This document shows, piece after piece, positions 54,017 to 63,111 of a stretch of DNA of 64,000 bases. Position 1 is the stretch's first letter. Every line of letters begins with the position of its first letter. Source of the stretch: Symbiodinium kawagutii (taxonomy: Eukaryota > Sar > Dinophyceae > Suessiales > Symbiodiniaceae). Under the pieces are notes generated by a model, which was not told where the DNA came from, did no database searches, and saw nothing but the letters and a program-made list of their open reading frames with translations. The translations under genes and the position numbers were made by a program. The stretch spans positions 285,453 through 349,452 of the forward strand of contig VSDK01010372.1 in NCBI GenBank assembly GCA_009767595.1. The letters run 5' to 3'.

Positions 54017-55013
54017 CTACATGGATGGGTGACTATCCATTAGGGTCGTTGAGTTTGATCAAGATGTTCGAGGAATGGTAGTCTTTTGAGTTTTTTGGTC
54101 TGTGGTAGTCGGTTGAAACATGGGCAATGTAGCCAATGTGGCACTTGATCAGCATTTATTTTTGAAATCAACACACATCTGAAAGCAACTTTTCGTCAAT
54201 GATATCATTTATCAATATTGGTGCATCTTGAATTAGACTTGAACAATGTGTTTATGTGTTTTCTCTATTTTTGATTTGGACTCGGCTCCGTTGATTCCCA
54301 ATAGAATCTCATGAACTGAGGTGTCACGCTGAAATGGGTCACTGACAACCCAGTAATGGCCACGGAACTAAAGCGCACACCCGGCACACAATGCACTGCT
54401 TCAAATCGGCATACCTTCAAAGGTGAATGTTGTGCGTTATGAACTTGCAAGGATTCTTGGCAATTCTGGGTGGTCCATACCTGTTACTGACCATTGACAA
54501 ATCAGAAATCCTACAGTACTCATCGTCAATTGTCTTTTTCACTGATAGTGACAAGATCCATTAACAACTTACCAGAGACAATCAGCTAGAAATAACAGTG
54601 GTAATCAACAAATCATCATAGCGGTTGATGGCGGTGACTAAAACTTGGACTTCACCACAGTCCCGCATCGTCATTATTCATCGGACGGTTGGGTGTTCAT
54701 GATCAACCAATAGTCGGATCCCATGACTCTATATCCTATCGATCAGGTATCATGTTGGCGTATTCAACTTATCTAGGGTAACTAGAATCATAAGGATCAT
54801 TTATCATGATCAGGGATGGTGCTAGGCTGACATTGATCCCCAATTCAAGAGGATAGTGTGGCGCTGTCATCACAAAAAATTGATCATCATATATCATCAT
54901 TATTTTTGAATGTTTTCGGCCCATTGGCCCACAGTGGGATCATGAATCTCAAGCAAAAGGGCATGTTAAACACTGGTGAAATCTCTGTGGCGCGAAGTGC
55001 CACCAACCAAGAT
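54017..55013. other. Intron, mixed unique DNA
   Basis: No clear arm pattern except ATGGTAG-like words right of the exon. Two ATCATCATATATCATC pieces near 54885. Confidence 0.45.
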
Positions 55014-55580
55014 TCATGGCATCATCAGCAACAACAACGAAATTAGGCGATGGCACGCTTGGGGGGTGATCATCAGCTGCAAGGACTTCTTAGTGAGAAG
55101 CACAAGCCCGAGTTTTTCCATGCTCATCATGATTCGATTGATCTTGGCCGGAGTGGAACGTGCTAGCAAGGAGTGGAACGTGCTAGCAAGCACCTGGCAG
55201 TCTTCTTTCGTCAGGAACTTTGCCATGCACACCTCAAGTTTTTGCTTCTTGCGCTTTAAGGGGGAGCCCTGCGAGTTTCGAATGGCATTGTTAAAGGCCG
55301 ACGCCAAAGCCACATTCTGGTTCGCGTTGCAAGGGCTAGCTGCCATACTCCTACAGACGGCTTCCGCCTCATGCGTGGTGATCCGGCCATGAAGAGTTTG
55401 AAGCCTGGCCATGATCATGGTCCTGTGTTGCGCAACAAGGTTCTCATAGGTTATTTCTGCCAGAACATTGCGTTGGCGTGCGAGGTAGGCTCCTGTATGT
55501 TGCATCTGGCTAAGCAGGCCAGGACCATGGAGCGCCTTCCTGCGGATTTTGCTTGCCTTGAAAAACTGCGCCATGAGCAA
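55014..55580 (-). CDS. 188-codon open frame, repeat-protein-like
   Basis: Longest intact frame in the window, ending TGA. It reads RQRNVLAEITYENLVAQHRT, GRITTHEAEAVCRSMAASPC, QKLEVCMAKFLTKEDCQVLA, TPAKINRIMMSMEKLGLVLL. The layout (a Glu/Ala-rich segment, a Lys-rich QKLE, an LT-x-x-D-x-x-x-L segment, then KLGL) resembles from memory proteins common in dinoflagellate genomes and often linked to retroelements; I could not verify this. A 24-base unit (GTGGAACGTGCTAGCAAG) is duplicated at 55156-55190. It could be a retroelement ORF in an intron of the larger gene. Confidence 0.5.
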   Translation of the reverse strand: MLMAQFFKASKIRRKALHGPGLLSQMQHTGAYLARQRNVLAEITYENLVAQHRTMIMARLQTLHGRITTHEAEAVCRSMAASPCNANQNVALASAFNNAIRNSQGSPLKRKKQKLEVCMAKFLTKEDCQVLASTFHSLLARSTPAKINRIMMSMEKLGLVLLTKKSLQLMITPQACHRLISLLLLMMP

Positions 55581-56299
55581 AACAGTCAGCCAGAGATGAG
55601 ACGAAATATATTTTAACTAATTCTAGGACTCGAGAACCATAGTCCATATTCGCTATACTGTTTGATGTTTGATTTGATGGTTTCCCGCATACAATTCGCA
55701 ATGGTCAGCACTGGGTAATATACTATTACTTGTTGGCTGACAATACAAAGGTAGTTAAAGGTTTGCTTGTGGCAATTTCCCGCAGGGATCCCCAGAGAAT
55801 TACCTACCAACGATTTTGATGACAACGCCCTGTGGCAGATAAACATCAAAAACCAACAGCCGCTGAATCAAACTCCAGCCCTCATGCTTATCAATCCCTT
55901 TGCAGAATAATGTGTTTGTGTTTATGTTGTGACGAATTAAGAAATAACCCTGGTTCCAAATTGTTGAATTATGAAATGGCCCTGACCAAAACAAGGAATA
56001 GTTCTAGCTTAATATGAAATAGCTCTACCTGAAGTAGAAATAGTCCTGACTAGACAACAGAAACCGCAAATAAAGAAGCTAACCCAGAGTCTAACCTATG
56101 CTTGCTAAACCCATCCCCGATGCTTTCATCACAAGCAACATCAACCCATCAACAATCATCAAGCCCTTGCTCAAAACCATCAAACATCAAAAACCATCAG
56201 CAGTTAGCCAACAAGTCAACTCAACCCAACACAGATTGTTGTGACTGCTCTTTTACTTGATGTTTTTGGACTTACATGATCTTAAAACATCAACAGTCA
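55581..56299. other. Intron, then CATCAACCC arm
   Basis: Mixed to about 56100, then AACATCAACCCATCAACAAT and AAAACCATC words. AGAAATAGCTCTACCTGAAG-type units recur near 55995-56060. Confidence 0.55.
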
Positions 56300-56603
56300 G
56301 TCACCCACAAATTGTTAGTTGTCATCCCCTATCATTAACCACCACCTAGCTATTATTGTTGGTTAACTGCTTGACCAATGGCCATCTAAAACAACAACTA
56401 CCCTTGGTTCCCCTATCATCAACCATTGTTTTCCCACTACTGTTGTCGGCTATCATCCCCCATTACTGGTTGATTGATATTGACCCATAGCCATATAGTT
56501 GGTATATCTCCCCTATAATTGTTAGTTATCATTTATCATCCCTTATCATTAACGATTCACCTGCTATTATTGTTGTTTAAAGCCTTGACCCATAGCCATA
56601 TCA
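56300..56603 (+). mobile_element. Three family A relatives in a row
   Basis: Pieces ending TGACCAATGGCC (56383), TGACCCATAGCC (56492) and TGACCCATAGCC (56599), each preceded by TTATTGTTG or TACTGGTTG and CCATTG-type text. The left ends are eroded. Two share GTTAGTTATCAT or GTTAGTTGTCATCCCC starts, so this may be a sub-family. Confidence 0.5.
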
Positions 56604-56711
56604 ACCACTACAACTCACCTACAACTCACCCGCAACTCACCAACCTCCATGGCTTCTTGGTAAAAAACATCAAAAAATCGTCAGCCCAACAAGTTCACTC
56701 ATCCACGTTAC
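56604..56711. other. Intron end, CAACTCACC text
   Basis: CTACAACTCACCTACAACTC words directly left of the exon. Confidence 0.6.
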
Positions 56712-56807
56712 CGTGTCCCCAGCCAAGGCATCCGCCCTGCGCCAAGGCGCGTCGCGCAGCATGTTCACCTGCTCGTTCACCGGGTCTTCCCGAAGCGACT
56801 TCAACTC
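56712..56807 (-). CDS. Coiled-coil exon (ELKSLREDPVNEQVNMLRDA)
   Basis: 96 bases, 32 codons: ELKSLREDPVNEQVNMLRDA, PWRRADALAGDT. TCTTTAG acceptor, GTAACG donor, phase 0 at both ends. Clean boundaries, a good frame and GC contrast make this one of the safest exons. Confidence 0.8.
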
Positions 56808-57802
56808 CTAAAGATGGATCGCCGCCGAAACGGGTGGACCGTTGGTGAACCTAAGGGCACCCCCAGTTGTCATCCCAACATTAAATATATATATATATAT
56901 ATTAATCTGCAAAATTTAATAATCTAAAAATATAATTTTACATTTACATATAAATATCTATATGCAACTAGAAAATAATCAATTTCAAACATAAATAAAT
57001 AAATAAATAAATAAGTAAATAAATAAGTAAATAAATAAATAAATAAATAAATATATATATATATATATAAATAAACAAATACAAATATAATCATATAAAC
57101 ATACATGAAGAAATGGACAAACCATTTTAAAAGTTCCCTACCTTTGAGAAACCGAGCCAAAGGCTGGAAGTGGATGATTGTTTTTTCCCACTATTATGAT
57201 TATCCAGATATCAAATAACAATATTGTTGATTATTGATTTTTATTGATGATTATTCTCAAATGGTGAGTATGTACGGCTATTGCAAGTCAGCACAAGGCA
57301 CCGCCTTAGACGATTGGCAATTAACAATGTTGCTAACAACGCTGGAAGTGAATGATGGACCATTGTTAGCAACATTGTTAATCAGTCCGGTGACTATTGG
57401 CAGAAAAACTAGGTTTTTCATGGATACGGGTGATGTTTGATGACGGTATAGCTATTGATGCATTTTGGAAAAGAAAAACGGGAATCCCCATGAACAAAAA
57501 ACGAACCGGCATTAAAAACTCTTCTTGACCACCGTAGCATTATTCACCAGCATCAGCCTAGCCATTCTACACCATTATTGACCAAAACATCGTCACTTTT
57601 AACTGTAGCACTAAACATCCCATTATAGCCCTGTTTCGTTCGTGACCCTACTTTGTATGACGTACTTTATGACCACCCTTATAGTTGACCCATGTTGACC
57701 CTTCCCTTGTAGCCATATCTGACTTGATTGTTGAAGAACGATGACTCGAAGCGATGATGTGGTCACGGCGTAGAGGATTTTTTTCCGGTAATTTGGGGCT
57801 GA
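56808..57802. repeat. Intron with AT and AAAT microsatellites
   Basis: (AT)n at 56884-56903 and an AATAAATA array with TA run at about 56993-57070. A family B right half (TTTGAGAAACCGAG) lies at 57142. AACAATGTTGCTAAC and its inverse (GTTAGCAACATTGTT) near 57325-57380 form a hairpin. No exon. Confidence 0.7.
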
Positions 57803-57877
57803 TGGCTGGTTGCTGGTGTCAAACCCTACGAAAAATACATCTTACAAAACCATTCTTCAACCAACAATAAACCAGCA
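57803..57877 (+). mobile_element. MITE-like family C, copy C5
   Basis: TGGCTGGTTGCTGGTGTCAA, CCCTACGAAAAATACATC at left; CAACAATAAACCAGCA at right. Confidence 0.5.
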
Positions 57878-58351
57878 ATTTCCACAAGTTTAGTCAAAAT
57901 CAACCATCCAATTATCCCCCCCCCAAAAAAACATTTTACAACTGTAGATGGTTGCTCTAAAAACTGCGCGGCAAACCTGGACGATTTGAACACCAATGGC
58001 TGAAATGATGATGTTCCCATTTTTGAAGCTTGGCAAGGCTTGGCCCACCACCAGAAAACAAAAAGACCCTTAGTGCCTTCTTGAACCTTGTCCTGCAGTT
58101 GGCTTGATTTGTTCCGAAACCGAACTTGAAGCCGTTATTCGCTGTAAAAACAACATACAATAGTTCATGACCAGTAAATATCCATTAAAACTATTGGTAT
58201 ACTCACCACTGCTTGCAATGCAAAAAACCAACTTCACCATACCTAAACCATCATAACCACCCTGAACTATGATTCCAAACCAACCAAAACCAATGATAAT
58301 TCACCATCATGGCTGACCCGCAAATCAAATCACACACCTCCACCCTTCAAC
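57878..58351. other. Intron end; possible tiny exon near 58066-58092
   Basis: AACTGCAG followed by GACAAGGTTCAAGAAGGCAC (DKVQEGTK) fits the CAG|GA series but is too short to trust. CCATCATAACCACC words precede the exon at 58352. Confidence 0.4.
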
Positions 58352-58506
58352 ATCCGTGCCGCTTGGGCCGGCCCCGCCCTGGCCCCGCCGCCGCCGCCGA
58401 ACGACGCCCAACGGTCTCCTGTTCCGCGCTGCGCAGCTTCTTCTCGGCCGCGGCCTTGGACTTCTCGGCCACTTTGGCGGCGGCCTCCGCGGTGTCCAAC
58501 TTGATC
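58352..58506 (-). CDS. Coiled-coil exon (IKLDTAEAAAKVAEKSKAAA)
   Basis: CCGGAG acceptor, one base, IKLDTAEAAAKVAEKSKAAA, EKKLRSAEQETVGRRSAAAA, GPGRGRPKRHG, one base, GTTGAA donor (51 codons). Ala/Lys/Glu helix followed by a Gly/Pro/Arg tail, as in the 10.2 and 8.3 kb exons. Very GC-rich. The open frame extends upstream through CCCAAG, so the acceptor may differ. Confidence 0.75.
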
Positions 58507-59535
58507 CTCCGGGGGCGGTGCCCCCCGTGGTGGGAGCGAAGGCCTTGGGAGATGGCCATGGCGGGTGGCGGGTGATGTTGGTGATTGGTGTCTTGAGATT
58601 GTTTTCAGATGGATGACCATGATGATTGGTTCAAAATGGCTGAACTTGATCATGGTTTTCAAATTGGTTGGTGGCTGATGGTTTTCAAATTGGTTAATGC
58701 GTGGCTAGAATCATGGTTGAAGGGATGAACAATGGTCGGCCAAGGTTTTTTAAATGGTTATCATTGATTGCTTATGTTAATGGTCGAGGGTGAGCGGTTG
58801 ACTACGAAAAGGGATAAGAAGGATATAGCCAGCAATAGCGGAATATTGGCTGGCTAATGGTTCCTTAGTAAACAATGGCTAACAAAGGTCGACTAATGAT
58901 TGCGAAAATTGACAAACAGTTTGAACCCACCGGTGCCTGGCTGGATAATCTATTGTGAATGGTGATTTATGATGACTAAAAATGAAAAGGAACATTTCAT
59001 TGTTCAAAACAACTGATGATGATTGAGTGGTTGATGGTTTGTCAATAGCTGGTTCGTAGCTGGTCCACAACGGTTCATGTTTGGCATAGCGGCTATGCTT
59101 TTTGACCGCTAATCGTGTTTTTAGTAGGTGAAGAATTCTGGATATGATTCAACCATTTCAGGTTCAGTTGCAGGATGCCAGACGAGGGCAAACCCCTGAA
59201 TGTCATACTTCTACTGTCCACTTTCTTTGCCACTGACAGGTGCAATGAAATCAGGGTGGTTTTGGTGAAGCATGGCTGTCACCTGACATAAACGGCATCA
59301 AAATCATCAAATTTGTCAAAAGAGTCAAATGCAGCAATGTAGCGTGCATATGGCACTGCAAAATTTCCAAGTCAGGTCAATATCAGGAAACGTTCGGTTT
59401 TTCTGCCCGCAGAACGGTTCCAGGACCGAATTTGTGATTTCTGTTCGAGAATTGCTATCAGCTCCGTCAGAGAATGCTTTTGCAAGAGCACGGCCAAGTA
59501 TCTAGCACGACCCAATTCAAAGGGATCAGTCTCAC
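58507..59535. other. Intron arm: GATGTTGGTGATTGG, GGTTGATGG text
   Basis: Keto-rich from 58560 to about 59060, then mixed. The open reverse frame over 59372-59535 beyond the exon donor is part protein-like (ARYLAVLLQKHSLTELIAIL) and may be a retained or decayed segment. Confidence 0.55.
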
Positions 59536-59603
59536 GTTTTAGCCAACCGTTGTAGCCGCTCCGCCTGAGCGAAGTCGGGTGCGTGGGCTGTTGGTTCGTT
59601 CCA
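59536..59603 (-). CDS. Coiled-coil micro-exon (DFAQAERLQRLAKT)
   Basis: TTGACAG acceptor, WNEPTAHAP then DFAQAERLQRLAK, two bases, GTGAGA donor. The GTGAGA donor is canonical. An inner CTCAG acceptor would shorten it to AERLQRLAK. Confidence 0.5.
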
Positions 59604-59649
59604 CTGTCAACACTGCCCAGTGGAAAGCTCCAGAGCTGCCCAGCAAATG

Positions 59650-59790
59650 TCATTGCAAGCAATGCTTGGCAAGCAGCCCTTCCTCAGCAGCCATTCTGCG
59701 GCGGGTTTCTGCCACCAAAGTTGGCACCTTTGCTACCGGGTCAGCAGCTTGTGGTGTGGCGGCGGGGTTATGGCAGTCACTGGTGGTCAA
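59650..59790 (-). CDS. Probable exon (VAKVPTLVAETRRRMAAEEG)
   Basis: Reads NPAATPQAADP, VAKVPTLVAETRRRMAAEEG, LLAKHCLQ in an open frame. Several AG acceptors (CACAAG, AGCAAAG, GGTGGCAG) are possible; the donor is unclear. Charged helix with Ala/Pro lead fits the series. Confidence 0.5.
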   Translation of the reverse strand: MTTSDCHNPAATPQAADPVAKVPTLVAETRRRMAAEEGLLAKHCLQ

Positions 59791-59953
59791 TGATTGAGCG
59801 CCAAAGGCAAAGCCACAAGGAGGCCACAGAGGCACAGGTTGAAGAATAGTTAACGAACCGTTGCTTCACCATCAGGCACCAAGGCCTACCATTTAAGCAT
59901 ACCAAGGCTTGCAAACTCAGCCCCAAGAAAAAACCACCCCAGCTGGAAGTCAT

Positions 59954-60436
59954 TCAAGCGCCAGCTTGTACCAAGCTGCTCCGCATCTGTGGAGGAGGAC
60001 CCTCTGCTCTACCCTAGACCTACTTCTGCCTTTGCAATGACATCTCCTAGGTGGGTGGCGTTGAACAAAATCCCGCGACAGGGGAAAACATGTGATCTGC
60101 TTGGCGGTTAAACTCATCCCGAATGACAATCATTTCACCATTTCCAGGTATGGTTAGACATGAAACAATAGAGCCAGCAACCGATGATCCACTTGACAAA
60201 CTGGAATCGCAAGCAGGGCAAAGTAGACCTGCCTCCCCTCTGACCTTTCGCGACCACGTTTTGTAGCAAAATGCCAATCCACTAATATCAATCCACCATG
60301 ACCAAGCTTTAGACACTACCCAGGTGGGTTCTTGTTGGTCCAAAAGCCTGTGACCACACTGATACCTGGTATCTCTGCCACTTGTTGGCTCATGACCTGG
60401 ACAGTGAACCCATTCAACCACTGACAAATACGCCAT
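59954..60436 (-). pseudogene. ATG frame with Cys/His pairs, three TAG, ends TGA
   Basis: From ATG 60436: MAYLSVVEWVHCPGHEPTSG, RDTRYQCGHRLLDQ, GEAGLLCPACDSS, VIRDEFNRQADHMF, then TAG after STPPT; coding-like text continues past three TAG codons (EMSLQRQK, GRAEGPPPQMRSS) to TGA. CPGH, CGH and CPAC could form a zinc site. An in-frame TGA two codons before the ATG supports the start. The 129-residue version may be intact; family unknown. Confidence 0.45.
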
Positions 60437-61185
60437 TGACCATCAGGAAAGTGAATGGCTGAATCATCAGCGGAGGCTCACGATGGTTAAGCAATTGACC
60501 AGCATCTGTTGTGACTTAAAAGCCATTGTTGCTGACCACTCACCAATCATCCACCAACCATTCGCTCAGCACTGCCAACCACTACGCCTTCTTGACCTAG
60601 TTACTAGTGAGCTGTTGATTTGTAGCCATAATTAGCTGCCATGAAGTATCGTCAAATACCAACGTTGCAAATCATCATTGACCATCACTCATGTTTGTTG
60701 TCAAAGTGATGGTCATCATAAATTAATCATATCACTACTTTATATAGATTCACAACGGCAAACATTATTCACCATTCACAACCATTACGCGTCATTAATG
60801 CAAACGAGCGTTGACCATCATCAACCATTCTTAACCATGATTAAGCACTAATAATCATCATCTACCTACCAGCAAGCATTTACCAACCATGAGTTAAACC
60901 AACATCATCAGTTGACCATGACCATGAGTTGACCATCCATCAACCACCTTGACGTATCACCATCTTGAGCCGTTCTGAACCAGTGTTGGTTTGGAACCAC
61001 CAGCAAAGGTTGGGTTTAAGATGGTTTAAGATGGTTTAAATCATTACTCGCCACCTTTAGCCGCCATTGACCCTTACTTCTCACCCTTACGAAGCATTAG
61101 GAACCATTATGTTCACCCCTATTGCTACTCTTAACCATTCATTAGCCATCATTAGCCATCAGTCAACCTAACTAACCACATGGTT
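60437..61185. other. Intron, ACCATCATCAACC arm
   Basis: Amino-rich throughout (TTGACCATCATCAACC, CATCAACCACC, TTAACCATGATTAAGC). Confidence 0.7.
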
Positions 61186-61250
61186 AACCAACCATTCCTA
61201 ACCAACCATTCTTAACCAACCATTCTTAACCAACCATTCTTAACCAACCA
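61186..61250 (+). repeat. Tandem AACCAACCATTCTT units
   Basis: Four to five 14-base units, the most regular expression of the arm vocabulary, 65 bases left of an exon. Confidence 0.85.
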
Positions 61251-61313
61251 TTAGCCATGCTTAGGGTCACTTAACCATCCTTAACCAACCATTCCCCAGC
61301 CATCAGCCCCTAC

Positions 61314-61433
61314 ATCCAGGCCGGCCTTGCCCCCCCTGGCAGCTCCGCTCCACGCTCCGCTCGCTGCGCGGCTCCTGAGCTGCGAGACCTGCATCTCTGC
61401 TTCTTTGGCAGCTGCTTTGGCTGCCTTCAGCTC
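61314..61433 (-). CDS. Coiled-coil exon (ELKAAKAAAKEAEMQVSQLR)
   Basis: 120 bases, 40 codons: ELKAAKAAAKEAEMQVSQLR, SRAASGAWSGAARGGKAGLD. TTGCGCAG acceptor, GTAGGG donor, phase 0 at both ends. Helix followed by Gly/Ala linker, the same design as the E-type exons (EL-x-x-A-x-A, QLR, then Ala/Gly), so it may be a distant copy. Confidence 0.8.
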
Positions 61434-63053
61434 CTGCGCAAGCAGCAGGGCATTCCGATTGTGAGTGATGGCTTGTCGTGGTTAGTAATGATGGTTAGTA
61501 GTGACGCTTAATAGTAGTGGTTACTAGTGATGATAGGTAGTGGTAAGTGATTGTGGCTAATCATGGTTCCCGCTGATGGTTGATCACTACCACACATGTA
61601 TCTTGGATTGGTCTTCATTTGTCCATCATGAAACCCTTCGTAAGAATGGGGTTTAGGAGCATCTTGACTGCACTACGGGCTAAAAGTGTCAAGGATGCTT
61701 ACACATATTTATTATGTACAGTTACTTGTGGCTGGTAATGACAATTCAAATGGCTATTAGTATTAGGTAATTATGGTTTTCACTATGCTTAACTATGGCT
61801 AATCAGTTGTTGATAGTGGTTTGTGATGGTTAGAAGTGGTTGTGTTCGTGTACAGCCTGTCATGTGTCCGGTTTTTTTCTTCATTGTCAATTGCTACCCA
61901 TTCGTTCATCTTTCACACTCCATAGGGACGGTGTATTGCAATCTCCTTCGAGTTGCACTGCGGGCCAAACGTGAAAAAATGTGATGGTTAGTCATGGTTT
62001 CTAGTGATGATGGTGAATGATGGTTCCCAATGAAGTATGGTTGATTATTGATACTGGTAAAAGGTTTCTGGCTCATACTTGTTGGGAATGGTGCTTATGC
62101 ATCGTCAAGGTATTAACTCCAAAGTTGGTGGCTGACAAGGGTTTAGAAATATGTTGGTAGCTACCCTCTGGTGATCTAACATAGCAATGGAAAATACACC
62201 AATTATTCATGGCATGGTGATTTTCCATTGATATGTTAGATCACCGGAGCGTAATGGTCACTACTGGTGAATATGTATTGCAAAGGCACTTCAAAGTTCA
62301 TGGCAGATTTGTTTGATGGGAATTGTTAATGGCTGGTGCTTCAGAACGGTTCATGGTTGGTCACTTGCAGTTTTATCACGATCCACTACAATGATCAACG
62401 GTCAATGATGCTCAATAATGGCATTGGCTGTCAAGGGTTGCTGAACCAGCTACCTTAGTGCTTAGTTAACACAACTAGTTTTTTCTAACCAATGGTTTTC
62501 GCAACTGTGTTTCGAAACTGGTGGCGGTTTGCAAAACATAGTGCGGGTATTTCAACGTGGATGTATCATTTATTCTGTAGCAATTGTCAGCACTATTATA
62601 GGTCAAAATCATTTGACCTAACCAGCTAATAGTGCTATGTGCATATTAACCACAACCAAGCTCTATTAACTGCTGCATAAACTAGCATGCTAAATTTAGT
62701 GGTTTCTTTAAAAACGTAGCCCACAAATGGTTAGTTTATTACCATAAACGATTAATAAAGAGGATAATTTAGGGTACCCCAATGGCTTGAGAAACACCCA
62801 TGTAGTTGGTATATCCTCTATTATTGTTGGTTAGCCCTGATCTTTAACCATGATCAAAGGTGTATAACCCACAAAACCTCTAACAGGTGTATAACCCACA
62901 AACTCAGTTTGATGAACTGTTGGATAAATAATCAACATCCATCACTATTTGAACTTCATTCGCTGTTGTATAAGCCATGAACTTGTTAGAATCTTGCTTA
63001 AAAACCTGCTTAAACTTCACCCACCAACCCGCAACTTTCAGATTCGGTCTAAC
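61434..63053. other. Intron: ATGATGGTTAGTAG arm, family E and B pieces
   Basis: GT-rich to about 62110. Family E copy at 62166-62258 has long inverted ends (CTCTGGTGATCTAACATAGC and its complement near 62240). A family B relative lies at about 62713-62804 (AATGGTTAGTTTATTACC to GCTTGAGAAACACC). Confidence 0.65.
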
Positions 63054-63111
63054 CTTGGTCCGCCCGCAGCAGCCCGACCTCGCCCATCTCTTTCATGGCG
63101 TTCAATTGCTC
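63054..63111 (-). CDS. Coiled-coil micro-exon (EQLNAMKEMGEVGLLRADQ)
   Basis: GCTCTCCAG acceptor, EQLNAMKEMGEVGLLRADQ, one base, GTTAGA donor (19 codons plus one). A GC donor after LLR would give phase 0. Most upstream exon of the series in this window; the gene's start is not present. Confidence 0.7.

Noticed and set aside
43670..60436. Nuclear genetic code with TAA/TAG as glutamine
   Set aside because: Not established. Reading through TAA/TAG always ends at TGA by construction; the well-bounded coiled-coil exons use CAA/CAG for every Gln with no TAA/TAG; and TGA also breaks good frames at 1.8 and 37.7 kb. Decay is simpler.
61186..61250. Telomere-like repeat
   Set aside because: Unit AACCAACCATTCTT is an arm-type tandem, internal and short.
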